A stretch of 64,000 nucleotides of DNA from an uncultured Opitutia bacterium (lineage in GTDB: Bacteria > Verrucomicrobiota > Verrucomicrobiia > Opitutales > Opitutaceae), in contig CAIRCN010000038.1 of assembly GCA_903877135.1 (NCBI GenBank), positions 62,001 through 126,000 on the forward strand, read 5' to 3'. The notes under the pieces are model-generated. The model was not told the origin of the DNA and ran no database searches. It was given only the letters and a program-made list of their open reading frames with translations. This document shows positions 1-8,809 of the stretch, piece after piece. Positions within the stretch are counted from its first letter, which is position 1; every line of letters begins with the position of its first letter. Made by a program: the position numbers and the translations under genes.

Positions 1-1
1 C

Positions 2-787
2 TACCTGCTCGCCTCCTCCCCGACGAACCTGTTTAACCACGAACTGCTCCTCATGCAGGCGGGCGGCGGTTTCTTCGACGCCAACGCGCGCCCCACCCTC
101 AACGCCCCCCTCAACGCCCGCGTCATCGCCCGGCTCGCGACCTGGTATGCCGGCCCCGGCCGCGTCACCAACGAGGCCACGGCCGGCACCGCCTCCGCGC
201 TGCGCCTGATCCTTGACGGCTACGTCGTCGGCATCCTCTGCCCCGACTGGATGGCCGGCACCCTCCGCACCAGCCTGCCCGAGCTCGCTGGCAAATTCAA
301 ATTCATGCCCCTGCCCGCTTGGGAAAAAGGCGGCCGGCGCACCTCCGTCCTCGGCGGCACCATGCTCGGCATCACCAAGGCCAGCCCGCATCAGGAGGCC
401 GCGTGGGCCTTCGCCCAGCAGCTCTACCTCTCGCCGACGACCGCGGCCCGGCTCTTCGAGCACGCCCTCATCGTCACGCCGATCAAGGCCAACTGGTCCG
501 CCGCGATCTACGACCGGCCCGATCCCTATTTTAGCAAACAGCCCGTCGGCCGCATGTTCCTCAACCTCGCTCCCGACGTCCCCGTGCGCACCTCCTCGCC
601 CTTCTACACGCAGGCCCAGGGCGCCTTCAACCTCGCCGTCATCCAGCTCTGCCATTACACCGACGCGCACCACATCAGCGACCCCGCGCTGCTCGTGCCC
701 GAGGCCCAGCGCCTCCTCGACGGCGCACAGGCTGAGCTCCTGCGCCTCATCCACCGCAACATTTTTCTCCGCCCCGCCAGCCCATGA
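2..787 (+). CDS. sugar ABC transporter substrate-binding protein, copy 1 (5' truncated by window edge)
   Basis: The gene begins before the window; the frame is open from base 2 and about 261 C-terminal residues are visible. It is a family-1 (MalE/UgpB-like) extracellular solute-binding protein that should deliver a carbohydrate to the two permeases encoded next. The assignment rests on block-by-block similarity to the complete paralogue at 2554-3942: a PDWxAG block, MPLPAWEKGGRRTS, GGTMLGI, YDRPDPYF and QPVGR appear in the same order. Its TGA overlaps the next ATG (ATGA), so translation is probably coupled. The sugar cannot be predicted. Confidence 0.88.
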   Translation, partial: YLLASSPTNLFNHELLLMQAGGGFFDANARPTLNAPLNARVIARLATWYAGPGRVTNEATAGTASALRLILDGYVVGILCPDWMAGTLRTSLPELAGKFKFMPLPAWEKGGRRTSVLGGTMLGITKASPHQEAAWAFAQQLYLSPTTAARLFEHALIVTPIKANWSAAIYDRPDPYFSKQPVGRMFLNLAPDVPVRTSSPFYTQAQGAFNLAVIQLCHYTDAHHISDPALLVPEAQRLLDGAQAELLRLIHRNIFLRPASP

Positions 788-1674
788 AAGCCTCCCGCTC
801 CTTCTCCGAATGGACGCCGTGGCTCTTCCTCGCGCCCTACCTGCTGATCTTCGGCACCTTTGTCGCGTGGCCCCTCACGCGCTCGCTCGTCCTCGCCTTC
901 GAGCAGACCTACGGCCCCAAGACCACTGCCTTCGTCGGCCTGCTGAATTTCCAATTCGTCCTGCACGACCCGCTCTTCTGGACCGCCGTGCGCAACACCG
1001 TCCTTTTCACGCTCGCCGCCGCCGTCACCCAGATCCCCGCCGCGCTCGGCCTTGCCCTCCTCCTCAACCGCCCCGACATCCGCGGCCGGCGCCTCTTTCG
1101 GCTGATCTTTTTCACCCCGTCGATCGTCGGCCTCGCCTTCGTTGCGATCATCTTCACACTCCTGCTCGAAAAACGCACCGGCTTCGTCAACAGCTCGCTG
1201 CACTCCCTGTTTCCCGTCTGGGACCCCGACTTCCCCTGGCTCGAATCCTACGTGATGCCCTCGCTCATCGCTGCCGCGCTCTGGCTCTCCGCCGGTTTCT
1301 ACATGGTCTATTTTCTCGCCGCGCTCCAAAACGTCCCCGCCGAACTGATCGACGCCGCCCACATCGACGGTGCCGGTCCCTGGCAGCGATTCCGCCACGT
1401 CACGCTCCCCGAAATCCGCCCGGTGCTCAACATCATCACGCTCCTCGTCGTCACCGGCAGCCTCCAACTCTTCGAACTGCCCTACCTGTTTTACAATGAC
1501 ACCGCCGGCAACGGCCCCGAGAACCACGCGCTCACCATCGTCACCTACCTCTACCAAACCGGCTTCCGCACTGGCGACCTCGGCTACGCCAGCGCCATCG
1601 GCTGGGTTCTCACCCTCGTGCTCGTCGGCTTCGCCCTGCTCCAGCGCCGCATGACGCAAAGGGGGGAGTCATGA
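784..1674 (+). CDS. sugar ABC transporter permease, MalF/UgpA type, copy 1
   Basis: Inner-membrane permease of 296 residues with about six hydrophobic segments, the first near residues 12-35 (WLFLAPYLLIFGTF). The cytoplasmic EAA loop that docks the ATPase is visible at about residues 190-215 (DAAHIDGAGPWQRF, then LPEIRP). This is the MalF-like half of a carbohydrate importer; it follows the binding protein and precedes the MalG-like half, both with ATGA overlaps. A close paralogue lies at 3939-4826. No ATP-binding subunit is encoded in the visible cluster, so an ATPase from elsewhere, as with MsmX/MalK-type shared ATPases, is inferred. Confidence 0.93.
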   Translation: MKASRSFSEWTPWLFLAPYLLIFGTFVAWPLTRSLVLAFEQTYGPKTTAFVGLLNFQFVLHDPLFWTAVRNTVLFTLAAAVTQIPAALGLALLLNRPDIRGRRLFRLIFFTPSIVGLAFVAIIFTLLLEKRTGFVNSSLHSLFPVWDPDFPWLESYVMPSLIAAALWLSAGFYMVYFLAALQNVPAELIDAAHIDGAGPWQRFRHVTLPEIRPVLNIITLLVVTGSLQLFELPYLFYNDTAGNGPENHALTIVTYLYQTGFRTGDLGYASAIGWVLTLVLVGFALLQRRMTQRGES

Positions 1675-2540
1675 GCCCCCGCCCCGGCGACCGCGCCTCC
1701 CTCACCAGCCGGCTGCTGATTTACGGTCTGCTGGTGGTCTTCGGCCTGATGACGCTCCTGCCCTTCATCTGGATGCTCTGCGCCTCAATCAAGACCAAGG
1801 GAGATTTCTACACCTCCCAATTTCTCCCGCCCGGCCATGGCTTCCTCGGCGTGGCGTGGGACCGGCTCACGCTCTCGCAATTCGCGCAGCTCTTCCGCGA
1901 CCTCCCCGTCGCCCGCGCCATGCTCAACTCCGTCTTTCTCGCCTCGGTCTGCAGCGTGGTCGCCACGCTGTGCTGCGCCGCCGGCGGCTACGGACTCGCC
2001 AAATTCCGCTTCCGCGGCCGCGAAACCGTCACCTCCGCCATCCTCGGCACCGTCGTGGTCCCCACCGCGCTCCTGCTCGGCCCCTCGTTCGAGACACTCT
2101 TCCACCTCGGGCTCGTCGATCACTACGCCGGCTTCATTCTGCCCACGCTCGCGCCCGCCTTCGGCCTCTACCTCTTCCGCCAGGCCATGGTCAACAGCGT
2201 GCCCCCCGACATCATCGAGGCCGCCCGCATCGACGGCTGCGGCGAGATCCGCATCTTTTTCCAAATCGTGCTCCCGATCATCCGGCCGATGCTGAGCGCG
2301 TTTCTGGTCATCTCGTTCATCGGCATATGGAACAACTTCATCACTCCGCAAATCGTCCTCCAGTCGCCCGAACGCTACCCGCTCTCCGTGGCGATCTTCA
2401 GCCTGCGCGGCCTCTACGGCGACGACAACAGCCTGATCATGGCCGGCACCCTCGTCGCAATCGCCCCGGTGATGCTGCTGTTCCTCCTGCTCCAGCGCGA
2501 GTTCATCTCCGGCCTCACCTCCGGCGCCGTGAAGGGCTGA
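1671..2540 (+). CDS. sugar ABC transporter permease, MalG type, copy 1
   Basis: Membrane permease of 289 residues, the MalG-like partner of the preceding gene. The EAA loop is clear (IIEAARIDGCGEIRIFFQIV followed by LPIIRP), and the protein ends in LQREFISGLTSGAVKG, the typical MalG-like tail; the copy-2 protein ends almost identically. The start overlaps the upstream stop (ATGA). The gene is followed by a 13-bp gap and the second copy of the importer module, so both may share one transcript. Confidence 0.93.
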   Translation: MSPRPGDRASLTSRLLIYGLLVVFGLMTLLPFIWMLCASIKTKGDFYTSQFLPPGHGFLGVAWDRLTLSQFAQLFRDLPVARAMLNSVFLASVCSVVATLCCAAGGYGLAKFRFRGRETVTSAILGTVVVPTALLLGPSFETLFHLGLVDHYAGFILPTLAPAFGLYLFRQAMVNSVPPDIIEAARIDGCGEIRIFFQIVLPIIRPMLSAFLVISFIGIWNNFITPQIVLQSPERYPLSVAIFSLRGLYGDDNSLIMAGTLVAIAPVMLLFLLLQREFISGLTSGAVKG

Positions 2541-2553
2541 GCCGCCCCGCCAC

Positions 2554-3942
2554 ATGAGCTCCGCCCGATTCGCCTCGTCGCGCGCCCTCTCCCCCGGGAT
2601 CTGGATCATCCTTCTCCTCGCCGTCGTCTCGACCACCGGCGTGCTGCTCATGCCTGCGCCGGAACGCGGCGGCGCCGTGCTGTGGACCTTCATCGACTAC
2701 AACGGCAAGAACTACGCGTCCATCCTCGCGGCCTGGAACCGCGCGCACCCCGACACCCGCCTCCAAGCCAAGGTGATCGAATATGCCGCCCTCCAGCGCC
2801 GGATGCTCACCGGCTTCTTCTCCGGCACCCCCACCGCCGACCTGCTGGAGGTCGAGCGCAGCATCGCCAACCGTGCCTTCATCGGCCCGCTCGACCGCGT
2901 CGGCTTCGTCGACCTCACCGATTACCTCCGCGCCGACGGACTGACCGACGAGATCGCCCCCGCCGTCTACACGCCCTGGAGCAGCCGCGGGCGCATCTTT
3001 GGCATTCCCATCGGCTTTCACCCCGTCCTGCTCGCCTACCGCGCCGACCTCGTAGAAGCCGCCGGTATCGACGTGTCGCAGATCGAAACGTGGGATGATT
3101 TCTTCCGGCTCCTGCGCCCGCTCATGTTCGACCGCAATGGCGACGGCCAGCCCGACCGCTATCTTCTCTCGGGTTGGAACAATAACCCCAACACCATCGA
3201 CATTCTGCTGCTTCAGGCCGACGCGCAGCTCTTCGACCCCGCCGGCCGCCCCACGCTCGACACCCCGCGCAACGCCGAGATTCTCGCCCGCCTCGTCAGC
3301 TGGTTCGCCGGCCCCAACCGCATTGCCGCCGATGCGTCCGACTTCACCTTCGCAGGCAATCGCCAGCGCCTCGAGGGCTATGTCGTTGCAACGTTCATGC
3401 CGGACTGGCTCGCCGGCTCCTGGAGGAAGGACCTCACTCCGCTCGCCGGCAAAGTGAAACTCATGCCCCTGCCTGCGTGGGAACGTGGCGGCCGGCGCAC
3501 CAGCGCCTGGGGCGGCACGATGATCGGCATCGCCAAGTCCGCCCCGCGCCCCGCCGAGAAATGGGAACTCGTGAAGATGCTCTATTTCTCCCGCGAGCTC
3601 GCCGAGACCAATTTCAACGAGTTTCTGATCGTCTCGCCGCTGCGCCGCCACCACCACCTACCGATGTATGACCGGCCCGACCCGTATTTTTGCGGGCAGC
3701 CCGTCGGCCGTCTCTATCTCGACCAAGAGAACAACGTCCCGACCCGCCCCTCCTCGCCCTACACCCAGGAAGCCCTGCGCCTTGCCCTCGACGTGCTCGG
3801 CACCCTGAAACAGCACGCCGAGGCCACCGGTCGCTACGACGCCGCCTCGCTCGAGCCGCTCGCGCACCAGTTGCTCGCCGAGGCGCAGCGCAGCCTGCTC
3901 CGGCAGATCGCCCGCAACCCCTTCCTGCTTGCCGCTCCATGA
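2554..3942 (+). CDS. sugar ABC transporter substrate-binding protein, copy 2 (membrane-anchored)
   Basis: Complete family-1 solute-binding protein of 462 residues. The N-terminus has one hydrophobic segment at about residues 15-35 (IWIILLLAVVSTTGVLLM) with no lipobox cysteine, so it looks like an uncleaved membrane anchor rather than a lipoprotein or a free periplasmic protein. The mature part starts with LWTFIDYNGKNY and carries the solute-binding blocks shared with the truncated copy at the left edge (FMPDWLAG, LMPLPAWERGGRRTS, YDRPDPYF). It heads the second importer module and overlaps the next permease by ATGA. Substrate unknown. Confidence 0.9.
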   Translation: MSSARFASSRALSPGIWIILLLAVVSTTGVLLMPAPERGGAVLWTFIDYNGKNYASILAAWNRAHPDTRLQAKVIEYAALQRRMLTGFFSGTPTADLLEVERSIANRAFIGPLDRVGFVDLTDYLRADGLTDEIAPAVYTPWSSRGRIFGIPIGFHPVLLAYRADLVEAAGIDVSQIETWDDFFRLLRPLMFDRNGDGQPDRYLLSGWNNNPNTIDILLLQADAQLFDPAGRPTLDTPRNAEILARLVSWFAGPNRIAADASDFTFAGNRQRLEGYVVATFMPDWLAGSWRKDLTPLAGKVKLMPLPAWERGGRRTSAWGGTMIGIAKSAPRPAEKWELVKMLYFSRELAETNFNEFLIVSPLRRHHHLPMYDRPDPYFCGQPVGRLYLDQENNVPTRPSSPYTQEALRLALDVLGTLKQHAEATGRYDAASLEPLAHQLLAEAQRSLLRQIARNPFLLAAP

Positions 3943-4826
3943 ACTCCGCCCGCCCGCACCCCGCGTGGGTTCCCTGGGTCTTCATCGCGCCGTTCGTCGT
4001 GATCTTCGGCACCTTCGCGGTCTGGCCGCTCCTGCGCTCGCTTCAGCTCGCCTTCGAGCAAACCTGCGGCGCCCAGACTCACGTCTTCGTCGGCCTGAAA
4101 AATTTCCGCTACCTCGTCCTCGACCCGATGTTCTGGCAGGCAATGGGCAACACCATCCTCTTCACCGTGGGCACCGTTGCCGTGCAGGTGCCGCTCGCGC
4201 TCGGCCTCGCCCTCCTGCTCAACCGTCCCGATCTCCGCGGCCGCGCCGTCTTCCGCCTCATCTTCTTCTCCCCCTCGCTCATCGGCATGGTCTTCGTCGC
4301 GATGCTGTTTTCACCTCTGCTCGAAAAGCGCACCGGCCTCGTCAACATCTGGCTCCACGCCCTTCTCCCCGCCTGGAACATCGAGTTCGCCTGGCTCGAA
4401 ACCTACTCGATGACCGCACTCATCCTCGCCTCCGTCTGGATGGGTGCCGGCTTTATGATGGTCTATTTCCTCGCCGCGCTGCAGCACGTGCCGCGCGAGC
4501 TCACCGACGCCGCCAGCATCGACGGCGCGGGCCCGTGGCAGCGCTTCTGGCACGTCGTCCTTCCGGAGATCCGCCCTGTGGTCGGCTTGATGACGCTGCT
4601 CGCCGCCGTCGGCAGCATGCAGCTGTTCGACCTGCCCTACCTGCTGCTCGGCGAGACCGGTGGACTCAACGGCCGCGGCCTCACCATCGTGATGTATCTC
4701 TACCAAACCGGCTTCACCGTCGGCGACCTCGGCTATGCCAGCGCCATCGGCTGGGTGCTCGCTCTGCTCCTCATCGGCCTCGCGCTCGTCCAACGCCGGC
4801 TCGCCCGCCGCACCCGGGAGGATTAA
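3939..4826 (+). CDS. sugar ABC transporter permease, MalF/UgpA type, copy 2
   Basis: Permease of 295 residues, paralogous to the one at 784-1674 over its whole length (shared IFGTF, LRSLQLAFEQT, LALGLALLLNRPD, LLEKRTG, MVYFLAALQ, SIDGAGPWQRF, GDLGYASAIGWVL). The frame stays open further upstream, but the ATG at 3939 was chosen because it makes the ATGA overlap with the binding protein and gives the N-terminus expected for the family. Same role as copy 1: the membrane channel subunit of a carbohydrate importer. Confidence 0.93.
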   Translation: MNSARPHPAWVPWVFIAPFVVIFGTFAVWPLLRSLQLAFEQTCGAQTHVFVGLKNFRYLVLDPMFWQAMGNTILFTVGTVAVQVPLALGLALLLNRPDLRGRAVFRLIFFSPSLIGMVFVAMLFSPLLEKRTGLVNIWLHALLPAWNIEFAWLETYSMTALILASVWMGAGFMMVYFLAALQHVPRELTDAASIDGAGPWQRFWHVVLPEIRPVVGLMTLLAAVGSMQLFDLPYLLLGETGGLNGRGLTIVMYLYQTGFTVGDLGYASAIGWVLALLLIGLALVQRRLARRTRED

Positions 4827-4829
4827 CCC

Positions 4830-5678
4830 ATGCGCCGCCCGCTCTTCCTCATCGCCGTCTATGTGCTGCTGGTGTTTTTCGCCGGCCTCACCCTCACGCC
4901 CTTCGCCTTCATGCTCGCCTCGGCCGTGAAGAGCCGTGCCGACTTCGCCGCCACGCTGTTCCTGCCCAACGGCAGCGGTTTCCTCGGCATCGCCTGGGAC
5001 CGGCTCACCTTGGAGAACTTCCGACGTATTTTCGCCGAGCCCGCCATGATGCGCGCGCTGCTCAATTCCTGTTTTTTCGCCTCCGTCGGCAGTCTCCTGG
5101 CTACGATCTTCTGCGCGATGGGCGGCTACGCCCTCGCCAAATTCCAATTCTTCGGCCGCGAATTCCTCACCCGCTTGGTGCTCGCGGCGCTGGTGATTCC
5201 GGGTTCGCTCATGGTCGCGCCCGGCTTCCAGAACCTCTGGAAGCTCGGCCTGCTCGACTCCTACGGCGGCCTCATGCTCCCCGGCCTCGCCCCGGCCTTC
5301 GGCGTCTTCCTCTTCCGCCAGGCCATGCTCAACTCCGTCCCCGCCGAACTCATAGACGCCGCACGCATCGACGGCGCTGGCGAGTTCCGCATTTTCTTCA
5401 CCTTGGTCGTTCCGATCGTGCGGCCGATGGCCGGGGCGTTCCTCATGATCATGTTTCTTGGCATCTGGAACGATTACCTCAACCCGCAGATCGTCCTCCA
5501 GTCGCCCGAGCTCTACCCGCTCTCCGCCGCCATCGCCGCCCTGAAGAACCAGTATTGGAGCGACTACGGCCTCGTGTTGGCCGGCACGCTCGTCTCGGTC
5601 GCACCGGTCATGTGCCTATTTCTCCTGCTGCAGCGTGAATTCATCTCCGGCCTAACCACCGGTGCCGTGAAGGGTTGA
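4830..5678 (+). CDS. sugar ABC transporter permease, MalG type, copy 2
   Basis: Permease of 282 residues and paralogue of 1671-2540. The EAA loop reads LIDAARIDGAGEFRIFFTLV then VPIVRPM, and the C-terminus is LQREFISGLTTGAVKG. It starts 3 bp after the upstream stop and is the last gene of the duplicated importer; a ferritin-like gene begins about 70 bp later. As in copy 1 no ATPase gene follows. Confidence 0.93.
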   Translation: MRRPLFLIAVYVLLVFFAGLTLTPFAFMLASAVKSRADFAATLFLPNGSGFLGIAWDRLTLENFRRIFAEPAMMRALLNSCFFASVGSLLATIFCAMGGYALAKFQFFGREFLTRLVLAALVIPGSLMVAPGFQNLWKLGLLDSYGGLMLPGLAPAFGVFLFRQAMLNSVPAELIDAARIDGAGEFRIFFTLVVPIVRPMAGAFLMIMFLGIWNDYLNPQIVLQSPELYPLSAAIAALKNQYWSDYGLVLAGTLVSVAPVMCLFLLLQREFISGLTTGAVKG

Positions 5679-5748
5679 TTCGCGGCGAAAGCCGCATATG
5701 CTGCGCGCACTGCCTGTCAGCTCAGTAAACCCACCACCCATCCTCCCC

Positions 5749-7149
5749 ATGAAACTGCCTGAAGATCTTGGTGCCAACGCCACCAAGTCCATCATTCCTA
5801 CCGTCCGCGTCTCCGGCCAGCGCGAAGCCGCCGCCGAGCGCAAGGCCCGCTATCCTTTCAAATTTCCCCGCGACGCGCGCGCCCTCGGCGGCAAATACAC
5901 CGTCAGGGAAAACTCCCGCCGCCTCCTCCGCTATTTCTACTTCGAGCGCCGCCTCATGCATGCGCTCGGTTCGTGGACGCTCGCGATTCCCGAGTTCGAG
6001 GTGAAGCTGGAGACCGGCCGGCACATTTTCTGGCACGCCGACGCCGCCCGCTTCCTCCGCGAACGCCTCACCGAGCAGGAGATGCGCCCCAAGGCCATCG
6101 ACGCCTTCCGCGACCCCGAGATCGACCGCTTCATCGAGGAGATGCTCAGCGCCAGCTCCGCCGCCGAACTCCTCGTCGGCGTGCACCAGGTCGCCGGTCG
6201 CGCCCTCACCACCGCTTACCGCCACCACATCGACGACACCGATCCGGTCACCGACGCGCCCACCATCCGCCTCCTGCGCCGCATCCTCGCCGACCAAGAG
6301 CCGATGCTGGCCTGGGCCGAGCAGGCTGTCGCCGCCTACATCGCGGGCGGTATCGACGAACCCAGCCTTGTCGCCTGGCGCTGGCATCTCGACCGCCTGC
6401 TTCGTTCTATTGGTGGCGTCTCCGGTGCCGACGAACGTGGCCAAGCCCCCACCCCGCTCCGCACCGATACCAAACCCTACGAACGCGCCACTGCACCCGC
6501 CCGCGACGTGCGCTTCGACACGTTCAAGAACACCGGCGACTACGACGCCGCCGACGGCAAGGCGCGCTTCCCGTCCGACTCCTACGAATCGCTCCGTCTG
6601 CGCTTCATCCGCACACAGCGCGATGAAGTCGATGCCATCGAGGCATTCGGCACGTTCATTTGGGACATCCGCTTCAAGGATTTCGACGCCGAATACGACC
6701 TCGCCCGCATCACCTGGGACGAAGCCCGCCACACCGAGATTGGTCACCGCGCGATGTTGATCGCCGGTTACGATCCGTTCGAGCTGCCGAACCGCCTCAC
6801 CGGCTCAACCTGCCGCGGCCCGATGGAGCCCGCCTACGCCATGGCCGAGATCAACCTCTTCGGCGAAGTCGGCGTGCTCAAGACCATCAACCAGCTCATC
6901 GACGCCGCCGCCGACCGCAACGACGAGGTCCTGCGCCACGTCGCCGACTACATCCGCTCCGACGAACGCACCCACGTCCGCAAAGGCGGCCGCATCATCG
7001 AGGTGATGACAAACCTTGAGGCGAAGGCCCTCGAGCAGCGCACCCGCGAACTCTTCACCGAGTGTCTCGTGAGTTTGGGCGCGGTGAAGAAGGACATGGA
7101 CGTCTTCACCGTCTCCCGCGAAGACATCGAACGCCTCGTCGGCGAGTAA
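5749..7149 (+). CDS. ferritin-like diiron protein (DUF455-like)
   Basis: Protein of 466 residues. The C-terminal half has two ExxH motifs, DEARHTEIG (about residues 324-332) and SDERTH (about 404-409), with extra acidic positions in helices such as QRDEVDAIEAFG and AEINLFGEVG. This is the layout of a ferritin-like four-helix diiron carboxylate fold and fits the DUF455 group. The N-terminal half is charged, probably helical, and not recognised. No signal peptide is seen, so it should be cytoplasmic. ATG 5749 is preferred over an in-frame start 17 codons upstream because the upstream residues look like leader sequence. The reaction (oxygenase, oxidase or iron storage) cannot be told. Confidence 0.72.
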   Translation: MKLPEDLGANATKSIIPTVRVSGQREAAAERKARYPFKFPRDARALGGKYTVRENSRRLLRYFYFERRLMHALGSWTLAIPEFEVKLETGRHIFWHADAARFLRERLTEQEMRPKAIDAFRDPEIDRFIEEMLSASSAAELLVGVHQVAGRALTTAYRHHIDDTDPVTDAPTIRLLRRILADQEPMLAWAEQAVAAYIAGGIDEPSLVAWRWHLDRLLRSIGGVSGADERGQAPTPLRTDTKPYERATAPARDVRFDTFKNTGDYDAADGKARFPSDSYESLRLRFIRTQRDEVDAIEAFGTFIWDIRFKDFDAEYDLARITWDEARHTEIGHRAMLIAGYDPFELPNRLTGSTCRGPMEPAYAMAEINLFGEVGVLKTINQLIDAAADRNDEVLRHVADYIRSDERTHVRKGGRIIEVMTNLEAKALEQRTRELFTECLVSLGAVKKDMDVFTVSREDIERLVGE

Positions 7150-7204
7150 GTGTGGCCGTGGATTCAGGCTAGACTCGCAGCGCAGGCTTTCGGTTAATCC
7201 AGTT

Positions 7205-7990
7205 ATGGCCTGCACTGTCTTCACTATCGCCAACCAAAAGGGCGGCGTCGGCAAAACCACCACCGCCGTCAACCTCGCCGCCGCCCTCGCCGAGCTGGGC
7301 ATTCCCACGCTCCTCGTCGACCTCGACCCGCAGGCCAACGCCACCAGCGCCCTCGGCGTCGACAAGGTCCACGGCAAGAGCCTCTATGGCCCGCTCCACG
7401 GCGAGGGAACCGCCGCCGACATGCTCACGGCCACGTCCTGCGCGGGCCTCACCCTCATCCCCAGCGAGGAAGATCTCGCCGCCGCCGAGATCGAGCTCGC
7501 TCAGATGGAAAACTACCTGATGAAGCTGCGCGGTGTGATCGAGCCGCTGCGCACGGGCGACCGGTTCCGCGCCATCATCATCGACTGCCCACCCGCCCTC
7601 GGCCTGCTCTCGATGAACAGCCTCGCCGCCGCCGACCACCTGCTCATCACGCTCCAGTGTGAATACCTCGCGCTTGAGGGCCTCGGCCAGATCCTGCGCA
7701 ACGTCGAGCGCCTGAAGACCGCCCACATTAACGACGGCCTGCAGCTCGGCGGAATCGTGATGACGATGTTCGACATGCGCACTAACCTCTCCCGCCAGGT
7801 CGTCGACGAGGTTAAAAAACACCTGCCCGACAAAATCTTCGAGACAGTGATTCCGCGCACCGTGCGGCTCAGCGAGGCGCCGAGCTTCGGCAAGACCATC
7901 TTCGCCTACGACCCGCTGAATCCCGGCGCCACCGCCTACCGCAACCTTGCCAAAGAGGTCATCGCGCGCTTCGGCCTCACTTCTCCCTGA
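7205..7990 (+). CDS. ParA/Soj-family ATPase
   Basis: Cytoplasmic P-loop ATPase of 261 residues. The deviant Walker A box NQKGGVGKTTTAVNLA is at about residues 9-24, LLVDLDPQANAT follows at about 37-48, and IIIDCPPALGLL is the Walker B region. The PRTVRLSEAPSFGKT segment near the C-terminus is typical of chromosomal ParA/Soj proteins involved in chromosome segregation. No parB or parS-like sequence is visible nearby. Its TGA shares one base with the ATG of the ABC-2 permease gene that follows (TGATG), which suggests co-translation with a membrane transporter rather than with ParB. Confidence 0.9.
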   Translation: MACTVFTIANQKGGVGKTTTAVNLAAALAELGIPTLLVDLDPQANATSALGVDKVHGKSLYGPLHGEGTAADMLTATSCAGLTLIPSEEDLAAAEIELAQMENYLMKLRGVIEPLRTGDRFRAIIIDCPPALGLLSMNSLAAADHLLITLQCEYLALEGLGQILRNVERLKTAHINDGLQLGGIVMTMFDMRTNLSRQVVDEVKKHLPDKIFETVIPRTVRLSEAPSFGKTIFAYDPLNPGATAYRNLAKEVIARFGLTSP

Positions 7991-8802
7991 TGTTCGCCTC
8001 GCTGAACAAATACCGCCACGCCTACCTGGTCGGCCTGCAGAGCAACCTCGTTTACCGCTGGACATTCGCCATCCGCGGCTTCTTCTCGCTGTTTCACCTC
8101 GCGGTCGTGTTCATCCTTTGGGGCGCGGCCTATGCCGGCACCCCGAGCATCGGCGGCTTCGCGTTTGGCCAGACGCTCACCTACTTCGTCGTGTTGCTCC
8201 TGCTGCAGTTCCTGATCGGCGCGTTCAACGAGGACTACCAAATCAGCGAGGAAATCCGCAACGGCCTGATCAACCAGTTCCTCCTCAAACCGGTGAACTA
8301 TTTCGCCTACCGGTTCAGTATCTACGTCGCCGCGCGAACGGTTTCCGGCCTGCTCGTGCTCCTCCCTCTCCTCGCAGCGCTGCCGTTCCTGAAGGACTAT
8401 CTCACCTTTCCGCACGAATGGTGGCGCTTCGTGCTGGGACTTCCCGCCGTGGCGATGTCCGCTCTGGTGCAATTCAGCATCGCCTATTGTTTCGGCATGA
8501 TGACGTTTTGGTTTCTGGAAATCCAAGGCTTCGTCATCCTCTCGATGGCCATCGAATCCGTGCTCGGCGGCCAGATGTTCCCGCTCGATCTTCTGCCGCC
8601 GTGGGTGCTGCACATCGCCGGCTTTCTGCCCTTCTACTACCAGATGTATTTTCCCGCGGCGATCTTCACCGGCCGGCTCAACGACCCCGCCGTCATCGTC
8701 CAGCAACTCGGCATCCAACTCATCTGGGTGATCGCCCTGCTGGCGTTCAACCAACTCCTCTGGGTGCGCGGCCTCCGCCGCCACACCGCCGTCGGCGGCT
8801 GA
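7990..8802 (+). CDS. ABC-2 type transporter permease (DUF990-like), first of a pair
   Basis: Polytopic membrane protein of 270 residues with about six hydrophobic stretches. The N-terminal pattern (LNKYRHAYLVGLQSNLVYRW), the EEIRNGLINQFLLKPVNYF segment and the late PLDLLPPWVLHIAGFLPFYY segment are typical of the ABC2_membrane_6 (formerly DUF990) export permeases. It is translationally coupled to the ParA-type gene upstream and is followed 7 bp later by a second permease of the same type. Such permeases usually work as a pair with a separate ATPase; none is encoded here. Substrate unknown. Confidence 0.83.
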   Translation: MFASLNKYRHAYLVGLQSNLVYRWTFAIRGFFSLFHLAVVFILWGAAYAGTPSIGGFAFGQTLTYFVVLLLLQFLIGAFNEDYQISEEIRNGLINQFLLKPVNYFAYRFSIYVAARTVSGLLVLLPLLAALPFLKDYLTFPHEWWRFVLGLPAVAMSALVQFSIAYCFGMMTFWFLEIQGFVILSMAIESVLGGQMFPLDLLPPWVLHIAGFLPFYYQMYFPAAIFTGRLNDPAVIVQQLGIQLIWVIALLAFNQLLWVRGLRRHTAVGG

Positions 8803-8809
8803 ACTCACC

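Noticed and set aside
7205-7990. Complete parAB partition locus
   Set aside because: Only the ParA-type gene is present; no ParB gene and no parS-like inverted repeat were found in the window.
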